Positions 1 through 8,808 of a stretch of DNA of 64,000 nucleotides are shown here, piece by piece (position 1 is the first letter of the stretch; every line of letters starts with the position of its first letter). Made by a program: the position numbers and the translations under genes. Origin of the DNA: an uncultured Bacillota bacterium (lineage in GTDB: Bacteria > Bacillota > Clostridia > Oscillospirales > Oscillospiraceae); contig CAMTMZ010000007.1 of NCBI GenBank assembly GCA_947073765.1, forward strand, positions 1 to 64,000, written 5' to 3'. The notes below the pieces were generated by a model. The model was not told the origin of the DNA. It saw only the letters and a program-made list of their open reading frames with translations, and did not search any database.

Positions 1-324
1 GAGCGCGGCCAGGTGCTGTGCAAGCCCGGCTCCATTCACCCCCACACCAAGTTTAAGGGCCAGGTTTACGTCCTGTCCAAGGACGAGGGCGGCCGTCATA
101 CCCCCTTCTTCAACAACTACCGGCCCCAGTTCTATTTCCGTACCACCGATGTGACTGGCATTATCTCCCTGCCCGAGGGCACCGAGATGTGCATGCCCGG
201 CGACAACGTGGATATGGACGTGGAACTGATTACCCCCATCGCCATTGAGAACGGCCTGCGTTTCGCCATCCGTGAGGGTGGCCGCACCGTGGGTTCCGGC
301 GTGGTTATTGGCATCAACGAGTAA
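1..324 (+). CDS. tuf: Elongation factor Tu, C-terminal part (5' truncated by window edge)
   Basis: This is the last 107 codons of EF-Tu, the GTPase that brings aminoacyl-tRNA to the ribosome. The reading frame is open from base 1, so the true start lies outside the window. The visible residues cover the end of domain 2 and domain 3, including the conserved [11 protein letters not shown] and GGRHTPFF segments and the terminal [14 protein letters not shown]. Two stop codons follow in tandem (TAA TAA), then an intrinsic terminator about 16 bases downstream. Identity is certain. Whether the genome has a second tuf copy cannot be seen. Confidence 0.98.
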   Translation, partial: ERGQVLCKPGSIHPHTKFKGQVYVLSKDEGGRHTPFFNNYRPQFYFRTTDVTGIISLPEGTEMCMPGDNVDMDVELITPIAIENGLRFAIREGGRTVGSGVVIGINE

Positions 325-340
325 TAATCGATCTGGAAAA

Positions 341-366
341 GGACGAGCTTCGGCTCGTCCTTTTTT
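341..366 (+). terminator. Intrinsic terminator of tuf
   Basis: A perfect 8-bp GC-rich stem (341-348 with 353-360) closes a TTCG tetraloop and is followed at once by six T residues. It lies 17 bases after the tuf stop codons. Confidence 0.93.
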
Positions 367-645
367 ATAAAGAGAGAAATACAAGGACTGTATGGACGTG
401 CTGATTCTTCTGTGTCCAGCGTGTGGATTGAATTGAAGCACCGTGCGGAAGCGGTGCGGCGAGCTGAATAAGATTCCGGGAGGTGCGCCTGATGGGCGCG
501 CCTCTCTTTTTGTGGAAAGGAGGAGGAATTCCAGAGATGGGGATATTTATTCCTCAGTGACGGAAAGTGACGGGATTCGAGGGGGACTTGGCCTATAATG
601 AAATGGAAAATAATGGTTTTACCAATTGGAAGGAGCGGGTAGGAC
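367..645. other. Intergenic stretch between tuf and spoIIAA
   Basis: About 280 bases with no supportable protein gene. The first half (about 370-479) contains the small inverted repeat GCACCG/CGGTGC (438-443 and 452-457) and leads into a second terminator at 480-511, so it could be the body of a short RNA or a relic. No promoter was recognised for it. The second half precedes spoIIAA and has a TATAAT hexamer at 594-599, about 47 bases before the start codon, but no convincing -35 box. The TATAAT could be the spoIIA promoter -10. Confidence 0.5.
480..511 (+). terminator. Second intrinsic terminator upstream of spoIIA
   Basis: A 10-bp stem with one G-T pair (480-489 with 495-504), a 5-base loop and a T-rich tail (507-511). 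With the tuf terminator it brackets a 110-base segment with no gene. It either backs up tuf termination or ends an unknown short RNA. Confidence 0.8.
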
Positions 646-951
646 ATGCCGGTGACCTGCAAAGAGGACAGACGTCGACTCACCGCGCTGGTGGCGGGGG
701 AGTTGGATCACCACGGGGCCAAGTCGGTAATGGCGGAGCTGGACCGCCGCATTGACCAGGCCCAGCCCAGAGAACTTACGCTGGATCTGAGCGGCCTGAC
801 ATTTACAGACAGCTCTGGCATTGCGGTGCTCCTCCGCGCCCACCGGAGGATGAGTCAGGTGAGGGGAGGGATGCGGGTCGTGAATACCCCGGACCAGGCG
901 GCAAGGGTGTTCCGGGCCGCGGGATTGGAACGTGTCATCAGGTTTGAGTGA
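646..951 (+). CDS. spoIIAA: Anti-sigma F factor antagonist SpoIIAA
   Basis: STAS-domain protein of 101 residues, close to the family's usual 115. It frees sigma F by binding SpoIIAB in the forespore when dephosphorylated. The STAS core is visible as LTLDLSGLTFTDSSG; Ser56 in the DSSG motif is the expected phosphorylation site of SpoIIAB kinase activity. AAGGAG lies upstream of the ATG. It is the first gene of a spoIIAA-spoIIAB-sigF operon, and that gene order settles its assignment over the paralogue RsbV. Confidence 0.95.
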   Translation: MPVTCKEDRRRLTALVAGELDHHGAKSVMAELDRRIDQAQPRELTLDLSGLTFTDSSGIAVLLRAHRRMSQVRGGMRVVNTPDQAARVFRAAGLERVIRFE

Positions 952-998
952 CGGCCCGCCGAAAAAGGGACGTTATTTTGCGGAAAGGACCAATACAT

Positions 999-1436
999 AT
1001 GAAAATTGAAAATCAGGTTACGATGGAGTTTCCCAGCCGTTCAACCAATGAGGGCTTTGCCCGGACGGCGGCGGCCTGCTTCGCTGCGCAGCTGGACCCC
1101 ACTTTGGAAGAGATCAACGACATTAAAACAGCCGTGAGCGAGGCGGTGACCAACGCCATTGTTCACGCCTACCCGGATACTCTGGGAAAGGTGTCCCTCA
1201 AGCTGAGAATCAAGGAGGGAAATATGCTGGAGATTGTGGTAAAGGATTGGGGAGTGGGTATCCCCGACGTGGAGCAGGCCAGGACTCCTCTGTTTACCAC
1301 CGGAAATGAGGAGCGGTCTGGAATGGGGTTTACCATTATGGAGAGCTTTATGGATATCCTGAGGGTCCGTTCTGCCCCCGGGAAGGGGACAAGCGTTACG
1401 ATGGCCCGGAGAATCTCCCGCCGGGCCGGGCGGTGA
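999..1436 (+). CDS. spoIIAB: Anti-sigma F factor / serine kinase SpoIIAB
   Basis: GHKL-fold protein kinase of 145 residues that holds sigma F inactive and phosphorylates SpoIIAA. The N-box (EAVTNAIVHAY), G1 box (DWGVGIPD) and G2 box (GMGFTIM) are all present. The frame is open upstream to 948, but the ATG at 999 is preferred: it has GGAAAGGA about 11 bases upstream and its MKIENQVTMEF beginning resembles the family. The stop codon overlaps the GTG start of sigF by 4 bases, which implies translational coupling. Confidence 0.95.
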   Translation: MKIENQVTMEFPSRSTNEGFARTAAACFAAQLDPTLEEINDIKTAVSEAVTNAIVHAYPDTLGKVSLKLRIKEGNMLEIVVKDWGVGIPDVEQARTPLFTTGNEERSGMGFTIMESFMDILRVRSAPGKGTSVTMARRISRRAGR

Positions 1437-2146
1437 GCGGGCCGCTGGCCGGCTCCGCCCTGCTGGAGGCCGCCCGGGGGGGCGACAGCGCCGCGTGTGA
1501 ACAGGTTTTGCTGGAGAACAACGGACTGATCTGGAGTGTAGTGCGCCGGTATTATGGCCGAGGGGTGGAGCCTGATGACCTGTATCAACTGGGATGCCTG
1601 GGATTCCTCAAGGCGATACAGGGCTTTGACCCAGAATTCGGCACCCAGTTCTCCACCTACGCTGTGCCTAAAATTGCCGGGGAAATACGCCGTTTTCTCC
1701 GGGACGACGGGCCAGTGAAGGTGAGCCGGGGGCTGAAGGAGCGGGGGACGGGGATTCGGGCGGCACGAGGGAAGCTGTCCGCTCAGTTGGGGCGGGAGCC
1801 CACCCTGTCTGAGCTGGCGGAGGAGACCGGTCTGACGCCTGAGGATATTGCCGCCGCGGAGACGGCGATTGAGCCGGTGGTGTCCCTTCAGACGGAAACG
1901 GGAGCGGAGGGCCTCACCTTGGAGGGGATACTCACCGCGGGCAGCGAGGAGGACGGGATGGTGGAGCGGCTCACCCTCCGAGCCGCCGTGGACGGCCTGC
2001 CTGAGCGGGAGCGGCAGGTACTCCTGCTGCGATACTACAAGGGACTCACGCAGATGAACACCGCCCGGGTGCTGGGGGTTTCTCAGGTCCAGGTCTCCCG
2101 TCTGGAGCGGCGGGCGCTGGAAAAGCTGCGGGAGGAGATGATGTAG
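1433..2146 (+). CDS. sigF: Sporulation sigma factor sigma F (SpoIIAC)
   Basis: RNA polymerase sigma factor of 237 residues directing early forespore transcription. Region 2 is seen as DDLYQLGCLGFLKAIQGFDP and the FSTYAVPKIAGEIRRFLRDD segment. Region 3 includes LSAQLGREPTLSELAEETG. Region 4 ends in the helix-turn-helix GLTQMNTARVLGVSQVQVSRLE. The paralogue SigG has a similar sequence, but the position directly after spoIIAA-spoIIAB identifies sigF. It starts with GTG inside the end of spoIIAB. Confidence 0.95.
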   Translation: MSGPLAGSALLEAARGGDSAACEQVLLENNGLIWSVVRRYYGRGVEPDDLYQLGCLGFLKAIQGFDPEFGTQFSTYAVPKIAGEIRRFLRDDGPVKVSRGLKERGTGIRAARGKLSAQLGREPTLSELAEETGLTPEDIAAAETAIEPVVSLQTETGAEGLTLEGILTAGSEEDGMVERLTLRAAVDGLPERERQVLLLRYYKGLTQMNTARVLGVSQVQVSRLERRALEKLREEMM

Positions 2147-2575
2147 GGGAAGGCGTGAAAATGGACACCAGAGAGCCAGTGTCCATTACCGTATAGGACC
2201 AGGTGCGGAGCGATCCGGTTTTTCCAGGAAAGTCGAACTGGATTTTGGACAGGAGCAATCATCGCCTTGTCTGGAATAGACATAGATGGCCGTATCTATG
2301 GGGAGTATTGAGGGCAAAAACGCTTTGAATATTTTACTTTTGGAAATTCAGGATAGAAACAGCAAAAAGACCGCCCCCCTTTGGCGGAAGGGGAGCGGTC
2401 TTTCTGTGTGCCGGACGGAGAGAGGGCCAGTCCAGGAGAGAGGCGGACTGTGCCGGTCCGGCCGCAGGGCGCCTGGGATTTGCGGAGCGTAACGCTGTCT
2501 CGCAGGTTTAATTATAATGAATACAGGATAAAATGGGTGTCAATGTAGACAGCACGGCTGTAAAAATGCTGTTAA
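2147..2575. other. Intergenic stretch downstream of sigF
   Basis: About 430 bases between sigF and the convergent response regulator. It holds an 8-bp inverted repeat (2161-2168 with 2179-2186) just after sigF, which lacks a T tract, and the intrinsic terminator at 2366-2404. The remainder shows no ORF with a ribosome binding site. One 68-codon ORF (2286-2492) runs through the terminator hairpin and is not credible as a gene. Confidence 0.5.
2366..2404 (+). terminator. Intrinsic terminator downstream of sigF
   Basis: The 9-base arm AAAGACCGC (2366-2374) pairs with GCGGTCTTT (2395-2403), with further C/G pairing inside the loop. The A-rich 5' flank and T-rich 3' side would let it act in both directions, for sigF and for the convergent regulator. 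Confidence 0.8.
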
Positions 2576-3283
2576 TCAATCATCCAGCATCCGGTAGCCA
2601 ATGCCCAGCTCGGTGTGGATATACTTGGGCTCGGAGGGGTTCTCCTTCAGCTTGCGGCGGATGTTGGCCATATTGACCCGCAGGATCTGGTTGCTGCCGG
2701 TGCCGCCATAGGGGCCCCAGATGTGCTCCAAAATAAAGTCATAGGTGAGCACTTTGCCGGCATGGATGGCCAGCAGCTCGATGATTTTAAACTCGTTTTG
2801 CGTAAAGTGGACCTCCTCCTCCCCCAGAAGCACCTGGTGACGGGCCAGGTCGATGGTCAGGTCCTTGATTTGATAGACGCTGCGCTGGATGCCTTGGCTC
2901 AGCTTCAGACGCTCGGCCCGGCGAAGGGTGGAGCGGATGCGGGCCAGCAGCTCCGACACGCCGAAGGGCTTGACAACATAGTCGTCCGCCCCCATGTCCA
3001 GGGCACGGACCTTCTCCGATTCCCGATCCCGGGCGGAGATGATGATAACCGGAACCTCTCGGGGCAGCCCCCGGAGCTGGGACAAAATTTCCAGGCCATC
3101 GATGTCAGGAAGCCCCAGATCCAGCAGCACCATGTCTGGGCCGTGGGAGAAGAACAGGGACAGGCCCTCTTTGCCGGTGTAGGCGGGAATGGTGCGGTAA
3201 TCGTTGGCGGCCAGGGCCCGGCTTATAAAGTTGCTGATGGCCCGCTCATCTTCAATAATGAGGATGGTCTGTTTTTCACTCAT
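2576..3283 (-). CDS. OmpR-family response regulator (KdpE-like)
   Basis: Two-component regulator of 235 residues. The receiver domain (about 3-118) has the acidic pocket IIEDE, phosphoacceptor Asp55 in LLDLGLPD and the conserved Lys of VKPF. The winged-helix DNA-binding domain (about 135-232) ends with the RRKLKENP and YIHTELGIGYRM segments typical of OmpR/KdpE. It lies 90 bases downstream of the sensor kinase on the same strand and is surely its partner. It resembles KdpE most, but no kdpFABC potassium pump is in the window, so potassium control is not proven. Confidence 0.88.
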   Translation of the reverse strand: MSEKQTILIIEDERAISNFISRALAANDYRTIPAYTGKEGLSLFFSHGPDMVLLDLGLPDIDGLEILSQLRGLPREVPVIIISARDRESEKVRALDMGADDYVVKPFGVSELLARIRSTLRRAERLKLSQGIQRSVYQIKDLTIDLARHQVLLGEEEVHFTQNEFKIIELLAIHAGKVLTYDFILEHIWGPYGGTGSNQILRVNMANIRRKLKENPSEPKYIHTELGIGYRMLDD

Positions 3284-3373
3284 AATGACATCTCCGTGTT
3301 ATTCTGATAGAAGGCGGGCTTTGCTCCGTCCCCTTCCCGCGGCCCGGCATCAGCCTGGCTGAAAGGCCGCCGC

Positions 3374-4537
3374 CTATACCGTGGGCAGGCCAAAACGAAA
3401 CACCGCCCCGCCGTCCATGTGGTTGTCGGCGGTGAAAAAACCGCCGTGGGCCTTAATGATGTTCTGACAGACGGAAAGACCGATGCCCATCCCCCGGGTA
3501 GAGTCACCGGAAAGGGATCGGGGCATGGGCTGGCCAGCCCGTACAGCCTGGCACACCTCCGGAGACAGCCCCCTGCCCCGGTCACGCACCTCTACAACGG
3601 CCCAGTCGTCCTCCCGGTACAGATGCAGGGTGATGTGTTCGGTGTCGCCGGAATGGCGGATGGCGTTTTCCAGCAGATTGACGATGACCTGCTTGACCAG
3701 AAGAGGGTCCATGGGCAGATAGAGGATATCTTCCGAGAGATCCATGGCGATATGGCAGTTTGGAAACCGGCGCCGGGTGGTGAGCAGAGCGTCGCCGGCC
3801 ACTTCCTCCAGCATCTCCTCCCGTTTTTTCAGGGGCATGGTGCCGTCTTGGACCCGGGTGACCGAGAGGAGGTTTTCTACCATGACAATGAGGCTGTCGG
3901 CGTCCTGCTTGATATCGGAGAGCATGGCGAGGTTCTTTTGTGATACCTCCGGGCTCTCCAGCAGCACCGCTACCGCCCCGGAGATGGAGGTGAGGGGGGT
4001 GCGCAGATCGTGGGAAACCGCACGGAGAATGCTTTCCCGGATGGAGATGCGCTCCGACTGCAGCTGGATGGCCGCCTTTTCAGCGTTGAGCCGCTCGTTC
4101 TGCTCATAAAGGGCTTTGGCCTTCTTTTCCCGGCGGACGGCCTCGGTGGCCTGCTTTTTTACCCGGGCGGTAAGGGCGCAGATGACGCAGGAGATGGCCA
4201 CCATGGACAGCATGGCCACAGGGTAGCCCGTGCGGCTGAGGGAAAAAGCGTCATAGGGCTCCATAAAGTAGATGTTGATAAACAGCGTTCCGATGATGGA
4301 GGCGGCGATGCCATAGGCGTAGCCGGAGGTGAGCAGAGAGATGAGGGCAACGGCCAGCACAAAGACCAGGGCGGAATTGTTTTCTCCGCCGGTGTGGGTG
4401 ATCAGGATACTGCTGGCATAGTAGGCCGCGCACAAAAACAGCGCCGTGACCCCAAGATTCCGGGGGACGGCGGGGATGCGGTGGAACTGGATGTCCAGCT
4501 GGTGATACAGATCTTTGAGGTTTTGTGGCAGGGTCAT
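3374..4537 (-). CDS. Sensor histidine kinase with DUF4118 membrane domain (short KdpD-like)
   Basis: Histidine kinase of 387 residues. It begins almost directly with a four-helix DUF4118 membrane domain (about 28-125), then a coiled segment, a HisKA domain with His176 in VSHDLRTPLTS, and a HATPase_c domain with N, G1 and G2 boxes (NLLENAIRHS, RDRGRGLS, GMGIGLS). Full-length KdpD has an extra roughly 400-residue cytoplasmic input region, absent here. The ORF is open to 4747, but the ATG at 4537 follows GAGAGG and starts as expected, so the longer form is rejected. Confidence 0.85.
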   Translation of the reverse strand: MTLPQNLKDLYHQLDIQFHRIPAVPRNLGVTALFLCAAYYASSILITHTGGENNSALVFVLAVALISLLTSGYAYGIAASIIGTLFINIYFMEPYDAFSLSRTGYPVAMLSMVAISCVICALTARVKKQATEAVRREKKAKALYEQNERLNAEKAAIQLQSERISIRESILRAVSHDLRTPLTSISGAVAVLLESPEVSQKNLAMLSDIKQDADSLIVMVENLLSVTRVQDGTMPLKKREEMLEEVAGDALLTTRRRFPNCHIAMDLSEDILYLPMDPLLVKQVIVNLLENAIRHSGDTEHITLHLYREDDWAVVEVRDRGRGLSPEVCQAVRAGQPMPRSLSGDSTRGMGIGLSVCQNIIKAHGGFFTADNHMDGGAVFRFGLPTV

Positions 4538-4690
4538 AGCGCCCGTCCTCTCATGAGGTCCCTTTGGCGAGGGAAGCCTTGCGGTAATTAGGATAAACAC
4601 AATTATACCAAAAATCCCGGAAAAGGTAAAGCCCAGGGCGGGGAGATGGAAAATCTTAACGCTGTCGAAATGTGTCAGGGCGCTGGGGGC

Positions 4691-4719
4691 TTGTATGGGG
4701 CGGCAAAGAGTGATATAAT
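4691..4719 (+). promoter_or_regulatory. Probable sigma-A promoter of pyrE
   Basis: Extended -10 TGATATAAT (TATAAT at 4714-4719) with a poor -35 TTGTAT (4691-4696) at 17-base spacing. The TG extension can compensate for the weak -35. It points to pyrE, whose start is 52 bases downstream. Confidence 0.6.
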
Positions 4720-4770
4720 AAACCATTACGGCTCCGGCGGGGGCCAAAACACAGAGAAGGGATTTTGATT

Positions 4771-5442
4771 ATGACCTATAAAGAGGGATTTATTACCTTT
4801 ATGGTGCGCTCCGGTGTGCTTACCTTTGGGGATTTTACCACTAAGTCGGGGCGGAAAACCCCCTATTTCGTCAATACAGGCAACTACAAGACCGGTGCCC
4901 AGGCCGCTGAACTGGGGGACTACTACGCCGCCTGCATCCAGGAAAATCTGCCCGACGGGATTGACTGCCTCTTTGGTCCGGCTTACAAGGGGATTCCTTT
5001 GACGGTGTCCGCCGCGGCGTCGCTGTACCGCAATTACGGGCGGGATCTGCCCTACTGCTTCAACCGCAAGGAGGCCAAGGACCACGGCGAGGGGGGCTCC
5101 ATGGTGGGGTACAAGCCCCAGGACGGCGACCGGGTGGCCATTATCGAGGATGTGGTCACCGCCGGCACCGCCGTCCGGGAGAGCATTGAGCTGTTCAAGC
5201 ACGTGGCCCAGGTGGATATGAAGGCCCTCTTTGTCTCAGTGGACCGGATGGAGCGGGGCACCCGGGACTGCTCCACTCTGGACGAACTGCGCCAGGACTA
5301 CGGCATCCAGGTGTTTCCCATCGTCACCGTGCAAGAGGTGATCTCCTTCCTCCACAACAATCCGGTGGACGGCAAGGTCTATATCGACGACACCATGAAG
5401 GAAAAAATGGAGGCTTATCTGAAGAAATACGGAGCGAAATAA
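4771..5442 (+). CDS. pyrE: Orotate phosphoribosyltransferase
   Basis: Enzyme of 223 residues that joins orotate to PRPP to make orotidine 5'-monophosphate in de novo pyrimidine synthesis. The PRPP-binding motif VAIIEDVVTAGTAVRES is intact, and the N-terminal TKSGRKTPYFVNTGNY segment matches the family. A TTG at 4765 is in frame, but AGAGAAGG at 4753-4760 is spaced correctly only for the ATG at 4771. It stands alone, not in a pyr operon. No PyrR-type leader was seen. Confidence 0.95.
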   Translation: MTYKEGFITFMVRSGVLTFGDFTTKSGRKTPYFVNTGNYKTGAQAAELGDYYAACIQENLPDGIDCLFGPAYKGIPLTVSAAASLYRNYGRDLPYCFNRKEAKDHGEGGSMVGYKPQDGDRVAIIEDVVTAGTAVRESIELFKHVAQVDMKALFVSVDRMERGTRDCSTLDELRQDYGIQVFPIVTVQEVISFLHNNPVDGKVYIDDTMKEKMEAYLKKYGAK

Positions 5443-5538
5443 GCTGGCCGGAGGACCTTGCGGCTGTCCACAATAGGAGTCTGGAAGAAGTGGGCGGCAT
5501 CCACTGCCGGTGCTGGAACGAACCAGGGAGGAAAGAAT

Positions 5539-6267
5539 ATGGCGGAGAAAAAGAGAGCCGTACACGCCGGCCATCGGGGACGAGTGAAGCGGGAATTTCT
5601 TACCCGGGGCATCGAGGGCTGGTCCGACCACAAGGTGCTGGAGCTGATTTTGTTCTACGCCATCCCCCAAGGGGATGTAAACCCCCTGGCCCATGAGCTG
5701 ATTGACCGGTTTGGCTCGCTGGACCGGGTGCTGGACGCTCTGCCCGGGGAGCTGATGAAAGTGCCCGGGGTGGGGGAGCACTCTGTGGCGCTGCTGAAGC
5801 TGATTCCGGCGGTGGTGGGCCTGTACCTGGAGGGGAGGACAGAGCCGGGGCAGATTATCCACACCGCCGCGGAAGCGGGACGGGCCCTGGCGCCCTATTT
5901 TTACGGCGTGCGCAATGAGATAGTCTACATTTTGTGTCTGGACGGCAAGGAGAAGCTGATTGGGGCCAGAAAAATTTCAGAGGGGAACAACAGCAACTCC
6001 GATGTAACCATCCGCAGAGTGGCGGAGGAGTGCATGGCCCTTCAGGCCTCCTTCTGCTACCTGGCCCACAACCACACAAGCGAGATTGCCCTGCCCTCTC
6101 CGGAGGACATGAACACCACCGCTGTGGTCCGTGCCGCCATTGCCCCACTGGGTGTGCGGCTGCTGGACCACTTGGTATTTGTAGACGGGGACTTTGTGTC
6201 GGACCGGGAGACAAAGGCGGCGGGCAGAGCGGGGGGATTCCGGCTGGTAGACCCCAGAGAGTGGTAA
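5539..6267 (+). CDS. radC: RadC family JAB/MPN-domain protein
   Basis: RadC protein of 242 residues. An N-terminal helix-hairpin-helix region (about 45-95, with KVPGVGEH) precedes a JAMM metal-binding domain with His177, His179, Ser187 and Asp190 in the H-x-H-x7-S-x2-D pattern. The usual HNHPSG is HNHTSE here, so the Pro and Gly are changed but the metal ligands are kept. The start at ATG 5539 has GGGAGGAAAG just upstream; the in-frame extension to 5458 lacks one. Its cellular role is unsettled in general: the family was first named for DNA repair. Confidence 0.9.
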   Translation: MAEKKRAVHAGHRGRVKREFLTRGIEGWSDHKVLELILFYAIPQGDVNPLAHELIDRFGSLDRVLDALPGELMKVPGVGEHSVALLKLIPAVVGLYLEGRTEPGQIIHTAAEAGRALAPYFYGVRNEIVYILCLDGKEKLIGARKISEGNNSNSDVTIRRVAEECMALQASFCYLAHNHTSEIALPSPEDMNTTAVVRAAIAPLGVRLLDHLVFVDGDFVSDRETKAAGRAGGFRLVDPREW

Positions 6268-6288
6268 AAAATTTGTTCGAGAAATCTC

Positions 6289-6317
6289 TTGATATGGAAC
6301 GTTAGTTCTGATATAAT
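6289..6317 (+). promoter_or_regulatory. Sigma-A promoter of uvrB
   Basis: TTGATA (6289-6294), a 17-base spacer and TATAAT (6312-6317), the latter extended by an upstream TG. It lies 32 bases before the uvrB start codon. A LexA-type operator fills most of the spacer. Confidence 0.85.
6297..6308 (+). promoter_or_regulatory. LexA (SOS) operator over the uvrB promoter
   Basis: GAACGTTAGTTC fits the Gram-positive LexA box core GAAC-N4-GTTC exactly. It sits between the -35 and -10 boxes, where bound LexA would block RNA polymerase. uvrB is a classic SOS gene in Bacillus. The flanking bases (G and T) depart from the fuller consensus CGAAC-N4-GTTCG. Confidence 0.85.
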
Positions 6318-6348
6318 GGAACCATAAAAGATGGAAAGAGGTGGCCCC

Positions 6349-8313
6349 ATGCCGAGACTTGAGGTGGTATCGGAATATACGCCGAGCGGAGACCAGCCGG
6401 AGGCCATTGACGCGCTGTCCCAGGGAATCGAGATGGGGCTGAATGAGCAGACCCTGCTGGGGGTCACCGGCTCAGGCAAGACCTTCACCATGGCCAAGAT
6501 CATTGAGAAGGTCCAGCGGCCTACCCTGGTGCTGGCCCACAACAAAACTTTAGCGGCCCAGCTGTGTGCCGAGTTTAAGGAGTTTTTCCCCAATAACGCG
6601 GTGGAATACTTCGTCAGTTACTACGACTACTATCAGCCAGAGGCCTATATTCCCCACACCGACACTTTTATTGAAAAGGACTCCTCTGTCAATGAGGAAA
6701 TTGACCGGCTGCGGCTATCGGCCACCGCGTCCCTGCTGGAGCGGCGGGATGTGATTGTGGTGTCCTCCGTGTCGTGTATTTATGGTTTGGGCGAGCCGGA
6801 GGATTTTGCCAAGATGATGGTCTCCCTCCGGGTGGGTGCCCAGATGGAGCGGGACGAGATGCTGAAAAAGCTGGTGGCCATCCGCTACGAGCGCAACGAC
6901 ATCGCCTTTGAGCGCAACATGTTCCGGGTCCGGGGGGACACGGTGGAGGTCTGGCCCGCCTACTGGAAGGACACCGCCATCCGGGTGGAGTTCTTTGGGG
7001 ACGAGATTGATCGCATCAGCGAGATCAACGTGGTCACCGGCTCCCCTATCCGGCGGCTGCAGAATATCCCCATCTGGCCCGCCACCCACTATGTCACCCC
7101 CAAGGAGAAGATGGACGCCGCCATCCAGGAGATCTATCAGGAGATGGAGCAGCGGGTGGCCCTCTTCGAGTCGGAGGGCAAGCTCATCGAGGCCCAGCGG
7201 ATCAAGCAGCGCACCCTGTATGACATTGAGATGATGCAGGAGCTGGGCTACTGCTCCGGCATTGAGAACTACTCCCGGGTGATTGAGGGCCGGCCGGTGG
7301 GCTCCCCCCCCAACACCCTCATGGACTACTTTCCCAAGGATTTTGTCCTGTTTATCGACGAGAGCCACGTCACTCTGCCTCAAGTGAGGGCTATGTACAA
7401 CGGCGACCGGGCCCGGAAAACCACCCTGGTGGACTACGGATTCCGCCTGCCCTGCGCCTTCGACAACCGGCCCCTGAAATTTGAGGAGTTTGAGAAGCGG
7501 GTGAACCAGATCGTCTATGTCTCCGCCACCCCGGGGGAGTATGAGCGCACCCGGTCGGGGCAGATTGTGGAACAGGTGATCCGTCCCACCGGCCTGCTGG
7601 ACCCGGTGATTGAGGTCCGGCCGGTGGAGGGGCAGATCGACGACCTGATTGGGGAGATCAACACCCGAACCGCCCGGAACGAGCGGATTTTGGTGACCAC
7701 CCTCACCAAGCGGATGGCCGAGGATCTGACCACCTACCTCCAGGGGTCGGGGATCAAGGTGCGGTATATGCACCACGACATCGACGCCATGGAGCGCATG
7801 GAGATCATTCGGGACCTGCGCCTGGGCACCTTCCACGTGCTGGTGGGCATCAACCTCCTCCGGGAGGGACTGGACCTGCCGGAGGTGTCCCTGGTGGCCA
7901 TTTTAGACGCGGACAAGGAGGGCTTCCTGCGCTCCGAGACCTCCCTGATTCAGACCATCGGCCGGGCAGCCCGGAATGCCCAGGGGATGGTGGTCATGTA
8001 CGCCGACACCATTACCCCTTCCATGCGCCGGGCCATCGATGAGACGGAACGCCGCCGGGAGAAGCAGGACGCCTTTAACAAGGCCCACGGCATTGTACCC
8101 AAGACGGTGATTAAGTCGGTGCGGGATCTGATGAGTATCTCCGCCGGCGAGGACACAGCCGAAAAACGGGGGGAGGTTCAGGGCCTTACCAAGCAGCAGA
8201 AAGCCGAGCGCATCGCACGCCTGGAGAAAGAGATGCGGGAGGCCGCCAAAATGCTGGAGTTCGAGCTGGCCGCCGCCCTGCGGGATCAGATCATCGAGCT
8301 GCGGGGGAAATAA
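6349..8313 (+). CDS. uvrB: Excinuclease ABC subunit B
   Basis: UvrB of 654 residues, the damage-verifying helicase-like subunit of nucleotide excision repair. Walker A GVTGSGKT is at about 38-45. The beta-hairpin segment [12 protein letters not shown], helicase motifs ([14 protein letters not shown]) and a C-terminal UVR motif for UvrC contact are all present. An upstream ATG at 6331 is in frame, but GAAAGAGGTGG (6335-6345) precedes the ATG at 6349. It heads the run uvrB, ybaK-like, TfoX-DUF3788 and uvrA, and is probably LexA-controlled. Confidence 0.97.
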   Translation: MPRLEVVSEYTPSGDQPEAIDALSQGIEMGLNEQTLLGVTGSGKTFTMAKIIEKVQRPTLVLAHNKTLAAQLCAEFKEFFPNNAVEYFVSYYDYYQPEAYIPHTDTFIEKDSSVNEEIDRLRLSATASLLERRDVIVVSSVSCIYGLGEPEDFAKMMVSLRVGAQMERDEMLKKLVAIRYERNDIAFERNMFRVRGDTVEVWPAYWKDTAIRVEFFGDEIDRISEINVVTGSPIRRLQNIPIWPATHYVTPKEKMDAAIQEIYQEMEQRVALFESEGKLIEAQRIKQRTLYDIEMMQELGYCSGIENYSRVIEGRPVGSPPNTLMDYFPKDFVLFIDESHVTLPQVRAMYNGDRARKTTLVDYGFRLPCAFDNRPLKFEEFEKRVNQIVYVSATPGEYERTRSGQIVEQVIRPTGLLDPVIEVRPVEGQIDDLIGEINTRTARNERILVTTLTKRMAEDLTTYLQGSGIKVRYMHHDIDAMERMEIIRDLRLGTFHVLVGINLLREGLDLPEVSLVAILDADKEGFLRSETSLIQTIGRAARNAQGMVVMYADTITPSMRRAIDETERRREKQDAFNKAHGIVPKTVIKSVRDLMSISAGEDTAEKRGEVQGLTKQQKAERIARLEKEMREAAKMLEFELAAALRDQIIELRGK

Positions 8314-8316
8314 TTT

Positions 8317-8796
8317 ATGGCGAAAAAAGAAGAAAAGACCAATGTTATGCGGATTTTGGAACAGAAAAATATCTCCTACGTTGCTCACACCTACGACCCA
8401 GAGGCGGGGATGGACGGGGTGAGCGTGGCCCGGCAGCTGGGACAGAATCCGGAGTCAGTATTTAAGACCCTGGTGGCCCGGGGAGCCTCCGGAGAGCTGT
8501 ATGTGTTCGACATTCCGGTGGGGGAGAGCCTGGACCTGAAAAAAGCGGCCAGGGCCGTGGGGGAGAAGTCGGTGGAAATGATCCGCCAGAAGGAGCTGCT
8601 GCCCCTGACGGGCTACGTCCACGGGGGCTGCTCCCCGGTAGGGATGAGGAAACAGTACCCCACCGTCTTTGACGAGACGGCGGAGCTGTTCGACACTGTT
8701 ATGGTGTCCGCCGGGAAGATTGGCTTCCAGGTGGAGCTGGCCCCCGCCGCCCTGATTGAGCTGGTGGGCGGAACTACCGCTGATTTAACTGTTTGA
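8317..8796 (+). CDS. ybaK: Cys-tRNA(Pro) deacylase, YbaK/EbsC family
   Basis: Protein of 159 residues with a YbaK-type editing domain over nearly its whole length. Family members hydrolyse Cys-tRNA made in error by prolyl-tRNA synthetase. The conserved Lys in SVFKTLV and the GGCSPVGMRKQ loop are seen. The start codon lies only 3 bases after the uvrB stop, so it is cotranscribed with uvrB and may be coupled to it. No link between its function and DNA repair is evident. Confidence 0.9.
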   Translation: MAKKEEKTNVMRILEQKNISYVAHTYDPEAGMDGVSVARQLGQNPESVFKTLVARGASGELYVFDIPVGESLDLKKAARAVGEKSVEMIRQKELLPLTGYVHGGCSPVGMRKQYPTVFDETAELFDTVMVSAGKIGFQVELAPAALIELVGGTTADLTV

Positions 8797-8808
8797 GGAG
8801 GAAGGGCA

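Noticed and set aside
520..550. A sigma-H type promoter for spoIIA (AGGAATT at 524-530)
   Set aside because: The -35 resembles the consensus, but no GAAT-type -10 lies at the right distance.
2161..2186. An 8-bp inverted repeat right after sigF as its terminator
   Set aside because: There is no T tract; the better terminator is at 2366-2404.
2286..2492. A 68-codon ORF downstream of sigF
   Set aside because: It runs through a terminator hairpin and lacks a ribosome binding site.
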